Positions 36,229 through 45,149 of a DNA stretch of 64,000 nucleotides are shown piece after piece. Within the stretch, counting starts at the first letter, position 1. Every line of letters begins with the position of its first letter. The stretch comes from Emticicia sp031378345 (lineage in GTDB: Bacteria; Bacteroidota; Bacteroidia; Cytophagales; Spirosomataceae), in contig JANNDY010000150.1 of assembly GCA_031378345.1 (NCBI GenBank), forward strand, positions 22,933-86,932, read 5' to 3'. The position numbers and the translations under genes were made by a program. The notes beneath the pieces were generated by a model that was not told the origin of the DNA, did not search any database, and was given only the letters and a program-made list of their open reading frames with translations.

Positions 36229-36564
36229 TTATAAAATTACATAGCAACTTGTTAATCTTGGAAAACTTTCATTGGTTTTGATAATCCAACTTGTTCTAAC
36301 AAATGCACTTTTAGGCGGATTTTCAACAGATATATCTACAACATACAGAATACCGTATTGGTTTATTTCTTTCATAATTGCTTCATTATTTTGTACTTTT
36401 ATCAAAATAATGTCTTTCAAATCTTGAAAATTTTCTAATGAAAAACCCAATGCCGACATAAAAACTCGTGCCTTGTGTTTGCCAATTGGATGGTTTTCAG
36501 AAAGACAATAATCTATCAGTTTTCTGTCATCAATAAAGGCTTTTTCTGCATTAGGCAAAATCAT
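36229..36564 (-). CDS. DUF6883 domain protein
   Basis: 111 residues, all taken up by the domain: MILPNAEKAFID, YCLSENHPIGKHKARVFMSALG and the C-terminal SFPRLTSCYVIL are its typical landmarks. The same domain occurs at the ends of some large secreted proteins of polymorphic-toxin type, but here it stands alone. It is upstream partner of the DUF4926 gene. Function unknown; it may be the toxin-like half of the pair. Confidence 0.75.
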   Translation of the reverse strand: MILPNAEKAFIDDRKLIDYCLSENHPIGKHKARVFMSALGFSLENFQDLKDIILIKVQNNEAIMKEINQYGILYVVDISVENPPKSAFVRTSWIIKTNESFPRLTSCYVIL

Positions 36565-36686
36565 ATTTCAAAATTAGGTGTTTTTATTAAAAAAGCAAGG
36601 GTTTGAGGAGTTTTTGAGAAAATCTTGTCCATGTTGCCGTTGTATGACAACTTCACTGTGGCACTCAGAATGAATTGAAATTTAGC

Positions 36687-37112
36687 CTAATTTGCCTTGA
36701 CTAAATTTATTTTTTGCATCTGAAGGTATCGTTCCCAAACTTCTTCACTATCATACCAAGGTTTTATTTTTCCTCTTTTTGATTTGGGTAAAAGATTGTT
36801 AAAGTCAATTATTATTTCCTCATCCCAATATTCTTTAATTTCACTTACTTCACTATTTTCAATTGTAAATACTACACAATTTGCAATACGTTTTGAAGCT
36901 TTTTCTTTGAAATAGGCTATTTCTATATCAGAGAAGTTAGTAGGAAACCCTGGTAAATCTTTTGGGTAATTCCCATCAATATCTTTTATACTATATTTTC
37001 TATGACCACTAATGTTAATGGTGGGAGAACTTGAAAATCTAATTTCTCCGCTAAAACAAATTTTCATTTCTTTTAACATTTTATTTAAAATCTCTTTCGT
37101 GATTTCTATCAT
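36687..37112 (-). CDS. Hypothetical protein, possible immunity-like
   Basis: 141 residues, acidic, no signal peptide or membrane helix. Features include a conserved-looking RFSSSPTINISG near the start and a Trp-rich end (KPWYDSEEVWERYLQMQ). I do not recognise the family. It precedes the DUF6883/DUF4926 pair by about 120 bp in the same direction, with a size and composition like immunity proteins, but nothing in the sequence proves that. Confidence 0.55.
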   Translation of the reverse strand: MIEITKEILNKMLKEMKICFSGEIRFSSSPTINISGHRKYSIKDIDGNYPKDLPGFPTNFSDIEIAYFKEKASKRIANCVVFTIENSEVSEIKEYWDEEIIIDFNNLLPKSKRGKIKPWYDSEEVWERYLQMQKINLVKAN

Positions 37113-37170
37113 TTTTTTTAAGTTAGTTAAGGGATATTGTAAATTTAAAAGTTCTGATAAACAATAAAAC

Positions 37171-38169
37171 TCACCACTCCATTCTCGGCAACGGACTCAC
37201 TTCTTGGCTCGAAAAATCACCTTTCAAATACTTAAAATGTGCTGCCATCGCAATCATGCCTGCGTTGTCGGTACAATATTGAAAAGCAGGAATATAGACA
37301 TTCCAGTTTTCTTTTTCACCCATTTCTTGCAGCGTTTTTCTTAAACCCGAATTTGCCGAAACTCCACCCGCAATTGCCACTTCTTTTATGTTCAGTTCTC
37401 GTGCTGCACGGTGTAGTTTTTGTAGCACCATACGCACCAAAGTATGCTGTACGCTGGCACAAATATCGTTCAGGTTTTCTTTAATAAAATTTGGATTTTC
37501 GGCAACTCGTTTCTTTAAAAAATACATGATTGAAGTCTTGATTCCACTAAACGAAAAGTTATATTTTGGCATTTCTGACATAGGAAAGTCGAAAGCTAAA
37601 GGATTTCCTAATTGAGCATATTTGTCTACCAAAGGCCCTCCTGGGTAAGGTAAGCCTAATAATTTAGCTGTTTTGTCAAATGCTTCGCCTACGGCATCAT
37701 CTTGGGTTTCGCCCAAAACTTCCATTTTATCATAATCTTTGATTAAGACAATTTGTGTATGCCCACCACTGACGGTCAAACAAAGGAACGGAAAGGCAGG
37801 TTTTGGGCTATCTATGAAATGTGCCAGCACATGAGCTTGCATGTGATTTACTTCAATCAAAGGAATATTTAGAGCCAAAGCCATTGCCTTAGCAAATGAT
37901 GTTCCGACCAATAACGAACCCAAAAGCCCTGGTCCACGAGTAAAAGCTATGGCATTTAGTTCTTTTTTTTGTATCTTCGCAACTTCCATGGCTTTTTCCA
38001 CCACACGAACGATGTGCTGTTGGTGAGCTCGGGAGGCAAGTTCGGGGACAACTCCCCCATAAAGTTCGTGAATTAGCTGTCCAGCAACAATGTTGGAGCA
38101 GATTTTTCCGTTAGAAATTACGGCCGCCGACGTATCGTCGCATGAAGATTCGATTGCTAAAATATTCAA
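37171..38169 (-). CDS. tsaD: tRNA N6-threonylcarbamoyladenosine synthase subunit
   Basis: 332 residues. The ASKHA-fold metal-binding histidines are H109 and H113 in VNHMQAHVLAH; FTRGPGLLGSLLVG and LTVSGGHTQIVLIKD are signature segments, and the GGVSANSGLR end is intact. The enzyme transfers threonylcarbamoyl to A37 of ANN-decoding tRNAs with TsaB and TsaE. The protein appears to start at a TTG: TTG AAT ATT TTA gives MNILAIESSCDDT, the expected N-terminus, and an in-frame TAA stands two codons upstream. It is divergent from the TamB-like gene with a 66-bp gap. Confidence 0.95.
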   Translation of the reverse strand: MNILAIESSCDDTSAAVISNGKICSNIVAGQLIHELYGGVVPELASRAHQQHIVRVVEKAMEVAKIQKKELNAIAFTRGPGLLGSLLVGTSFAKAMALALNIPLIEVNHMQAHVLAHFIDSPKPAFPFLCLTVSGGHTQIVLIKDYDKMEVLGETQDDAVGEAFDKTAKLLGLPYPGGPLVDKYAQLGNPLAFDFPMSEMPKYNFSFSGIKTSIMYFLKKRVAENPNFIKENLNDICASVQHTLVRMVLQKLHRAARELNIKEVAIAGGVSANSGLRKTLQEMGEKENWNVYIPAFQYCTDNAGMIAMAAHFKYLKGDFSSQEVSPLPRMEW

Positions 38170-38235
38170 AATTTATGCTTTTTTTTGCTGTAAAAAACAC
38201 AAAATTAACATTAATGTAACACAATTTTCTAAATT

Positions 38236-41200
38236 GTGGCTAATAATATAGAGGAGCAAGTTGAAAACATGCTCTACAAAATGCGTAAAGTCATAAAAAT
38301 ATTCACCATAGCGACTATTACCTTCATCATTATTTTATTGATGAGTGGCTTGTTGGTGTTTTCTCCTTTGCCAAAAACGCTGCTCATCTTAATTGCACTT
38401 TTGCTCGGAAGCGTGATACTTGCTTACTATTCAAAAAGGGCAATTATTACACTTACTCTTATCTTGATTCTGGGTTTTGGATTGGTATTTTATGCCATGC
38501 AATTGCCTCAGTTTCAAACAAGTTCGCTTCAAAAAGCAACCGAATTATTATCAAAAAAATTAGGCTCAAAAGTCAAAATCGAAAAGGCACGTATGACGTG
38601 GTTCGATGAAATTACGCTCGAAAACATTACGATTTATGACCACAAAAACCGTGAAATGATTTTTGTGAAAGAGCTTTATGTCAATTGTAAAACCAACTTT
38701 GCGTTCAATTGGGAGAAGATTCTGACTTTCGATAACAACCTCGATTATGTCATGCTTCGTAGCCCTCGTGTGAAGCTGATTTACGAACCAGATGGCGAAC
38801 TGAACATTGACAAATGGCTTGCTAAAATTGATGAACTCACAGCCTCAACAGACACTACGAACCGACTCAAAGGCGAGCATAATATTCCATTTACGATTGA
38901 TGAAGCGGATATTCAGAATGGCACTTTTACGCTCGAAGACCCCGACAAAAAACGCTTCCCAAAAGAAGAGTTTGACTACAATAATTTTACGTTTAATGAC
39001 CTCAATGGCAACCTCAAAAATTTCTTTATCCAAGGCGATACGATTACCTTTGGTATGAAGAATATGAAAGGCGTTGAAAAGCGTAGTGACCTGACTATCA
39101 AGCAATTAGATACAAAATTCTTTTATTCTCGCAAGGCAATGCAGCTAAATGAATTGTATGCAAAAATCAATAATTCGACGCTCAAAAATACGCTCAAATT
39201 CAACTATTTTAGCCCAAAAGATTTTGGAGATTTCAACGAAAAAGTGGTGATGGATGGCAGCTTAAAAGACTGCGAAATTGATGCCCAAGACCTCGGAAGA
39301 TTTGCTCCAGAAATGTATGCGTACCACGAAAATTACTTGCTTAATGGTGATTTTAAAGGTACAGTTCATGATTTTAATGTTGAAGATTTTAAGTTAAAAT
39401 TTGGTAAAAATAGTTATTTTGATGGGAATATTGCTTTCAAAAATCTACCTGATTTGAAAAAAGCAGTGATGGATTTGAACTGGAAACTTTCTCAAATTGA
39501 TGCCTCCGACACTCGCCAATATGTGGGAGATTCGTTGTATTTGAAGCAAGTTCAGAAATTTGGAATTGTCAATTTTGCAGGAAAGTTCAAAGGGCTTTAT
39601 AATGATTTTACAACCGATGCTTATATCAAATCGGCAATGGGAAATGTGGGAGGAAATATCACGATGAAAATTCCTGAGGGTAAAGCATTACCAAGTTATT
39701 TTGGCTCAATAATGGTTGATAATTTTGAATTAGGCAAATTGGTCAATGAGTCCGAATTTTTGCAAAAACTTTCTTTTGCAGGAAACATTAAAGGGCAAGG
39801 TTTCACCATAAAAGATGCCGCTTTGGATTTTGATGGAAAAGTGCAGCATATTTGGTTCAATGGCTACGACTATAAAAATATTTTTGTTGATGGCAAAATG
39901 AGCAAATCTCTTTTCGATGGGCGAGTGAGTGTGAAGGATACAAATTTGGCTTTTAATATTGCAGGAAAAGTTGATTTTGCAAAGGAATTAAACAAGTTTG
40001 ATATTCACGGAATAGTTCAAAATGCCAACTTAAAAGCATTAGGATATTCTGAAAATAACGTAAAACTTCGCTCCGAAATAGACCTCAATTTCCAAGGAAA
40101 TGAAATAGACAATTGGCTCGGAGAAGCCAAATTTTTGAAGACAGTTTTGCAATATGACAAACGACTTCTTGGCATTGATTCACTTTTCATAACATCCTCA
40201 TTATTAGCTAATTCCAGACAAATTAGCTTGCTTTCTGAGTTTTTTAATGTTGATATTTCGGGCAAATTTACCCCAAGTCGAGTCATTGCTGACGTTACCC
40301 GTTTGTCGAAAGAATATACCCAATATTTCTTTGACAAAGAGCAAAGTCGCTTAGATTATTACGCTCAATTGCCTTATGCCGACATCTTGAATAAGTACCA
40401 ATTAGACTACAAAGTTACTTTCAAAAAATCAGAACCATTTTTTGCTTATTTCTACCCCGATTTATACATTTCGCATGGTACAGAATTGAGTGGAAATATC
40501 AATATCCGAAACACAGCCGAGCTTTCTCTGGCAGGAAAAATTGACACGCTTCGACATGGCGATTTGGTTTTTTATAACAATGATTTAGATTTCAATACAT
40601 CGAAAGAAGCCATTTCTCCAAAGATTTTGACTTCCTTGATTTTTAATTCGGACAAACAAAAATTGGGCGACATTACTCCCACCGAAAAAATGGAAGTTTC
40701 GGGTGCTTGGGGACAAGGAAATGTGATTGAATTTGATGGTAGAATTAGGCAGCAAGATAGTCCAAATAGAGCTCAGGCTTTTGGAAAATTGTCATTTTTG
40801 TCGGAAGGTATTGACATCACATTTAATCCAAAAAACACCAAACTTGATTTGCTCGGAAGTCAGTGGATGTTGGGTAAAAACAACTTGATAAATGTTCAAA
40901 AATCTGATATTTGTTTCCAAGATGTAGCACTTTCAAACTTAAATCAAAGTATTGCCTTGAATGGTTCATTCTCAAAAGATACGACCGTAGAATCGTTTAT
41001 TGATATTCATGATTTTGATTTACAAACACTAAAACCGCTGTCAGACCTTGATTTGAAGGGCATTGTCAATGGAAAGTTGATGTTGCGAGATGTTTATAAT
41101 GATGCCGTGATTACAAGTGATTTTAATATTGATGAGTTGATTTATAAAAATATTTTGATTGGAACGGTTGCCAGCGAAGTGCTTTGGGACAACATCAAAC

Positions 41201-43023
41201 AGAAGCTCAATATCAATGGAAATATTATCAGAATCAACAATGAAATCTTTCGTTTGTCGGGAACTTATGACCCAAAAGATGACCGCAATCCGCTAAATTT
41301 GAAAGCGACTTTGAAGAAAACTAATTTAGAAATTTTCCAGTCGTTTGTTGATGATATTTTTACAAATTTGGGTGGATATGCCACTGGAACTTTGACCGTA
41401 CGAGGTACAGCCAAAGATCCAATTGTTCGTGGAGGAGTTGATTTTGAGAAAGGAGCGTTGCGAATTGATGCGTTGAATTCCTATTTATATTTTGATGATA
41501 AAATAAATTTCAACGAAGAAGGCTTTGTTGCCGAAAAGGGGTTTAAGCTAAGAGATGCTCCTCAAAATGGTAATGTGGCTGAGTTGGAAGGTGGGATTTT
41601 TAATGGTGGAAATGGCAATTTCATGCTCGGTATTCATGCTTACATGAAAGGGCGAGATGGTTTTAGAATAATGAACACGGGCATAAAAGACAGCGAAAGT
41701 TTTTATGGAGTAGGCATAGTTACGGGCGATTTACATATCACGGGCAACTTTGATAATGTGAATATTGCAGCAAATTTGACGAGCAAGAAAGGCACTAAAA
41801 TAACAATTCCACTTGATGGAGAAACAACAATAAACACTGAAGAACAAGGAATAACCTTTGCTAAAAAACATACACAAACCACTGATAGTCAGGTGCTTAA
41901 CGGCTCTGAAAAGAAAAATGATAATTCAGAAAATGATTCGGGGGTAGATTCGGGAGGCTTAAAAATGGATTTCAATTTTACTATCACGCCCGATGCCGAA
42001 TGTATAGTAATTTTCGACAGAAACAACCAAGACCAACTCAATGCCGTTGGCAACGGAAATATCAGTATTGAATATGATACCCGTGGCGGTTTTACGATGT
42101 CGGGACCATATACTATTAAGAGTGGAAAGTATGACTTTAGTTTGCAGAATATTTCAAAATTAAGAAAATTTGATATTGCCGATGGAAGCAGAATCTTGTG
42201 GACTGGCGACCCTTATGATGCCGAAATAAATATCAATGCAAGCTATACTGCCAATGTTTTATTGCCATTTACTGGTTCGGGAGCAAATACTTTGGAGTTA
42301 AAAAATCGTTATCCAGTAGTTGCTTATATTATGCTTACCGACAAATTGATGAAACCAACGACTAAGTTTGACATTAAGTTTAACCAACGCCAGATTCCGC
42401 TTAATCTTCAACCGCAAGTCATTGCTTTTGAGCAGCGTATGCACGATGATGAACAACTTTTGAATAATAATTTTGTTGGAATTACAGCCCTCAACCGCCT
42501 TTTTGATAATAATAATTTTACGGACGTACTTAATTCGCAAATCTTGATTGATAATGTGAGTAATATTGTAAATACTCAGCTTAGTAATATTGCTTCAAAA
42601 ATTCCTGGGGTTGAGGTTGGCGTTCAGTTGGGTAATGGTAATTTAGCGAATTTTGGTCAGAGTCTTTTCAAAAATATGCAAGTGGATTTTTCTTATAAAT
42701 TTGGGAATAACATTAAATTTAGTGTCAATAATACTATCAAGGAAAACTTAGACCAAACGGCAAGCAATTATTTTTATGGTGGCGAAGTAGAATGGCTACT
42801 CAACCAAGAAGGCTCATGGCGTTTGAAGGCATATACTCGAAATGTGCCAAACTATTATTATAATTTCAATAGCAACGTTTCGGTTAGTGGCGTGAGTTTG
42901 CAGCATACCCGAAGTTTCAATAATATTAATATTTTTAAGCGTAAAGAAATCAAAGAATTACCGATGGGTATTTCGAGCAAAAAAGATGGTGCGGAACGCC
43001 GACCGAAATTGGTTAGTCAGTAG
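38236..43023 (+). CDS. TamB-like translocation/assembly protein (AsmA-like family)
   Basis: 1595 residues. N-terminal hydrophobic segments (about 17-39, 46-64, 70-90) anchor it in the inner membrane; the rest is a long beta-rich region typical of bridge-like lipid-transfer proteins, with a C-terminal TamB domain from about 1150 (ITGNFDNVNIAANLTSKKGT onwards; GGEVEWLLNQEGSWRLKAYT near the end). In Proteobacteria TamB with TamA works in phospholipid transport and outer-membrane protein assembly. The start is uncertain: GTG at 38236 or ATG at 38269. No TamA gene is adjacent. Confidence 0.88.
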   Translation: MANNIEEQVENMLYKMRKVIKIFTIATITFIIILLMSGLLVFSPLPKTLLILIALLLGSVILAYYSKRAIITLTLILILGFGLVFYAMQLPQFQTSSLQKATELLSKKLGSKVKIEKARMTWFDEITLENITIYDHKNREMIFVKELYVNCKTNFAFNWEKILTFDNNLDYVMLRSPRVKLIYEPDGELNIDKWLAKIDELTASTDTTNRLKGEHNIPFTIDEADIQNGTFTLEDPDKKRFPKEEFDYNNFTFNDLNGNLKNFFIQGDTITFGMKNMKGVEKRSDLTIKQLDTKFFYSRKAMQLNELYAKINNSTLKNTLKFNYFSPKDFGDFNEKVVMDGSLKDCEIDAQDLGRFAPEMYAYHENYLLNGDFKGTVHDFNVEDFKLKFGKNSYFDGNIAFKNLPDLKKAVMDLNWKLSQIDASDTRQYVGDSLYLKQVQKFGIVNFAGKFKGLYNDFTTDAYIKSAMGNVGGNITMKIPEGKALPSYFGSIMVDNFELGKLVNESEFLQKLSFAGNIKGQGFTIKDAALDFDGKVQHIWFNGYDYKNIFVDGKMSKSLFDGRVSVKDTNLAFNIAGKVDFAKELNKFDIHGIVQNANLKALGYSENNVKLRSEIDLNFQGNEIDNWLGEAKFLKTVLQYDKRLLGIDSLFITSSLLANSRQISLLSEFFNVDISGKFTPSRVIADVTRLSKEYTQYFFDKEQSRLDYYAQLPYADILNKYQLDYKVTFKKSEPFFAYFYPDLYISHGTELSGNINIRNTAELSLAGKIDTLRHGDLVFYNNDLDFNTSKEAISPKILTSLIFNSDKQKLGDITPTEKMEVSGAWGQGNVIEFDGRIRQQDSPNRAQAFGKLSFLSEGIDITFNPKNTKLDLLGSQWMLGKNNLINVQKSDICFQDVALSNLNQSIALNGSFSKDTTVESFIDIHDFDLQTLKPLSDLDLKGIVNGKLMLRDVYNDAVITSDFNIDELIYKNILIGTVASEVLWDNIKQKLNINGNIIRINNEIFRLSGTYDPKDDRNPLNLKATLKKTNLEIFQSFVDDIFTNLGGYATGTLTVRGTAKDPIVRGGVDFEKGALRIDALNSYLYFDDKINFNEEGFVAEKGFKLRDAPQNGNVAELEGGIFNGGNGNFMLGIHAYMKGRDGFRIMNTGIKDSESFYGVGIVTGDLHITGNFDNVNIAANLTSKKGTKITIPLDGETTINTEEQGITFAKKHTQTTDSQVLNGSEKKNDNSENDSGVDSGGLKMDFNFTITPDAECIVIFDRNNQDQLNAVGNGNISIEYDTRGGFTMSGPYTIKSGKYDFSLQNISKLRKFDIADGSRILWTGDPYDAEININASYTANVLLPFTGSGANTLELKNRYPVVAYIMLTDKLMKPTTKFDIKFNQRQIPLNLQPQVIAFEQRMHDDEQLLNNNFVGITALNRLFDNNNFTDVLNSQILIDNVSNIVNTQLSNIASKIPGVEVGVQLGNGNLANFGQSLFKNMQVDFSYKFGNNIKFSVNNTIKENLDQTASNYFYGGEVEWLLNQEGSWRLKAYTRNVPNYYYNFNSNVSVSGVSLQHTRSFNNINIFKRKEIKELPMGISSKKDGAERRPKLVSQ

Positions 43024-43093
43024 GCTTTTGGCTATTATTTGGCATTTTCAGTCTGTTTTTACCGAATAATAAATATCTGAGTTTTTGATAGCT

Positions 43094-43109
43094 TACCTTA
43101 AACAAGGTA
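43094..43109. promoter_or_regulatory. Palindrome in the promoter of the Crp/Fnr-type gene
   Basis: TACCTTAAACAAGGTA, six-base perfect arms with a four-base centre, ending two bases before the -7 box TATCTTTG (43112-43119). Placement suggests an operator, perhaps for autoregulation. Confidence 0.4.
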
Positions 43110-43111
43110 TT

Positions 43112-43119
43112 TATCTTTG
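43112..43119 (+). promoter_or_regulatory. -7 box of the Crp/Fnr-type gene
   Basis: TATCTTTG, an exact TAnnTTTG, 25 bp before the ATG at 43145. The nearest upstream TTG (43085-43087) leaves a 24-base spacer, slightly longer than usual. Confidence 0.45.
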
Positions 43120-43144
43120 CTAAAATTCACACATTTTATAAAAT

Positions 43145-43774
43145 ATGATTTCTACCAAATCGCCGCTTTATCAATTATTTAGCTCTTTCGCAGTATTTAC
43201 TGTTACCGAAATTGAGAGAATGCTGACACATTTTGAGCTTAAAATCTACAAAAAAGGAGTAATTCTTGTAGATATTGGAGAAATAAATGATAAAATGTAC
43301 TTTATCGAAAAAGGAATTCTTAGAGAATTTTCTTACCAAGACCAAGACCAAGACCAAGACCAAGACCAAGACCAAGACCAAGACCAAGACCAAACGATAA
43401 CGAACGGGATAATATCCGAAAATAATTTCGAGTATTTGGTTGATAGTTTTCTGGAACAAAAACAATCTACGATTGCCTTAGAAGTAATTGAAAATGCCAA
43501 ACTTTGGGTGATTTCAAAACAAAATATTGACAAACTTTATGCCGATTTTCCACAGCTAAACCTTATTGGAAGATTGATGCTGGGACGGCATCTTCTAAAA
43601 TACGAGGCTTACATTTCTATGCTACGCAACCACAAACCCGAAGAACGTTTGGCTTGGTTTAACAGTTACCATCCCGAACTTGTCAACCGTGTTTCGATTG
43701 AGCATATTGCCTCCTATTTGAATGTTCATCGAGTTACTTTGAGCAAAGTTCGCTCCAAACGAGGCAAATCTTGA
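43145..43774 (+). CDS. Crp/Fnr-family regulator with a hexanucleotide repeat in the sensor domain
   Basis: 209 residues. The N-terminal cyclic-nucleotide-binding beta barrel is visible (GVILVDIGEINDKMYFIEKGILREFSY, then TNGIISENNFEYLVDSFLEQ) and a C-terminal helix-turn-helix (RVSIEHIASYLNVHRVTLSKVR). Residues 65-83 are Gln-Asp repeated nine times plus a final Gln, encoded by CAAGAC units, inserted in the turn between two barrel strands. Without it the protein would have the common length of about 190. The residues for binding cAMP are not conserved enough to predict a ligand. It probably regulates neighbouring genes or redox/stress genes; target unknown. Confidence 0.85.
   Translation: MISTKSPLYQLFSSFAVFTVTEIERMLTHFELKIYKKGVILVDIGEINDKMYFIEKGILREFSYQDQDQDQDQDQDQDQDQDQTITNGIISENNFEYLVDSFLEQKQSTIALEVIENAKLWVISKQNIDKLYADFPQLNLIGRLMLGRHLLKYEAYISMLRNHKPEERLAWFNSYHPELVNRVSIEHIASYLNVHRVTLSKVRSKRGKS
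43335..43393. repeat. Hexanucleotide microsatellite (ACCAAG, 9.8 units)
   Basis: 59 bases of uninterrupted ACCAAG repeats inside the regulator gene. As the unit is six bases, slippage changes length by two residues without a frameshift. Confidence 0.97.
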
Positions 43775-43792
43775 TTTATTATACACTGCCTT

Positions 43793-43838
43793 AAAAAGTA
43801 GTTTGGACTACATTTTTTTGTAGTTTGAACTACTTTTT
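43793..43838 (+). terminator. Terminator or paired operator after the Crp/Fnr-type gene
   Basis: AAAAAGTAGTT and AACTACTTTTT are the outer arms of a hairpin with a T-rich end. It also contains two 14-bp palindromes of the form GTAGTTTGrACTAC at 43798-43811 and 43820-43833, 22 bp apart. Confidence 0.55.
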
Positions 43839-43871
43839 TATTTAAAAAACTCTTCTCACCTTTGTCATATA

Positions 43872-43912
43872 ATAAGCCCCCCAACAATCTTGGACGACTA
43901 CGGGAGGCTTAT
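43872..43912 (+). other. GC-rich hairpin upstream of the lipoprotein gene
   Basis: ATAAGCCCCCC (43872-43882) pairs with GGGAGGCTTAT (43902-43912) in otherwise AT-rich DNA, 35 bp before the start at 43947. It could be a 5'-UTR structure or a weak terminator. Confidence 0.4.
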
Positions 43913-43946
43913 AGTCTAATCTTTTAACAATTAAACAGTCAAATTT

Positions 43947-45092
43947 ATGAAAAAATCATTGAAATTACTCTCAATTCTTTCATTATCTTTATTAGGCTTA
44001 TATTCCTGTAAAGATGAAGCGGAAAATTCATTAAACTTTAACTCTAAAACACAAAATGAAGAAATCTTAATTCCATCAACTGCAAAAATCTTTAATAGCA
44101 GTTCTCTCCGAGAAAACACCAATCAATCATATTTAGATGCCGAAGAATTTGCAAAATTATTAGCTTCATCACTAAACGACAAAGAGGTTAGAAAATTTCT
44201 CAAAAACGAAGCAAATAAGAAAACTGACGGTGATTTTGATATTTTAGTAAGTCAAGTCTTGAATGCTAAAATTGGTATTCAAAGTTTTAGTGAAAAAATC
44301 AAAAACAATTCTACGAATGGACTTATTAAAGGCAACGAAATATTTAACAATGCCATTAAAAATCCAAAGTTAAATATTTCAATCCCCATTTTAATTGAAA
44401 AATGGGACGACACTAAACAACAACCACTCGTAGCGGTAACCGTTGGAACAAGTGAAAAAAAGGTTAAATTCTTAAAAGCATTTGATAGTAAAGGCAAAGC
44501 TTACCTAATTGATGCAAATATTGAACCAAATGTTCCAGTTATAGTTATCGGAAACAATGAAAGAATGAATTATCAAAATGATATTAAAAAAGCTAAAAAT
44601 ATAAGAACTTCAGGTAATTATGAGAAAGTAACTTGGTTGCAATGTCCTAACTTAAATCAAATTGAGGGTTGGTTTAATGGTTCTCCAGAACTTAGATTTG
44701 AAGGCGTTGTCTACAATGATAATTTTTCTGGTCCTGTACAAGCATTTAAAAATATGGAATACCCCCCACATCGACACAATGCCTCAAATGGTTATACTTT
44801 AGCCTCTTGGACTCAAATTCAGAATTTATTTATTTGGCATTTTGACAATAATCATGGCCCAGATTATTATATTCAAGTATTTGAAATTGATGATGACGGA
44901 ACGACAGAAACGCTATCAGTCAATGTTACTTCTGGGACAAAAAAAGACAATAATACTCAGGCAGGTGGTGCCACTTTCGGAATGAGTTATACAGCCGAAG
45001 ATAAGATATTAAAAGGTGAATTAATACATTATACACATCCAACTCCAAGTACAATCGGAGATGGTTCGATTCAATTTATTTTGGAAAATTAA
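43947..45092 (+). CDS. Lipoprotein of unknown function
   Basis: 381 residues. The signal peptide ends in a lipobox-like LYSC (Cys21), followed by KDE, which resembles the surface-export signal (a Lys or Ser followed by acidic residues) described for Bacteroidota lipoproteins. The mature N-terminal half is helical (YLDAEEFAKLLASSLNDKEVRKF); the C-terminal half is beta-rich with Trp and acidic loops (FIWHFDNNHGPDYYIQVFEIDDDGTTET). I do not recognise the family with certainty; it may be related to DUF3103. It is 57 bp upstream of another lipoprotein gene in the same direction. Confidence 0.75.
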   Translation: MKKSLKLLSILSLSLLGLYSCKDEAENSLNFNSKTQNEEILIPSTAKIFNSSSLRENTNQSYLDAEEFAKLLASSLNDKEVRKFLKNEANKKTDGDFDILVSQVLNAKIGIQSFSEKIKNNSTNGLIKGNEIFNNAIKNPKLNISIPILIEKWDDTKQQPLVAVTVGTSEKKVKFLKAFDSKGKAYLIDANIEPNVPVIVIGNNERMNYQNDIKKAKNIRTSGNYEKVTWLQCPNLNQIEGWFNGSPELRFEGVVYNDNFSGPVQAFKNMEYPPHRHNASNGYTLASWTQIQNLFIWHFDNNHGPDYYIQVFEIDDDGTTETLSVNVTSGTKKDNNTQAGGATFGMSYTAEDKILKGELIHYTHPTPSTIGDGSIQFILEN

Positions 45093-45149
45093 ACCCCAAA
45101 TGTAACCTTTGATTATTAAATTGAAGGTTACACTTTTTACAATTAAATT

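Noticed and set aside
43335..43393. CRISPR-like array
   Set aside because: The unit is six bases with no spacers. No other regularly spaced repeats with unique spacers were seen in the window.
43175..43533. Minus-strand open frames rich in VLVLVL or SWSWSW
   Set aside because: They are the complement of the hexanucleotide repeat in the Crp/Fnr-type gene, with no start context or family signal.
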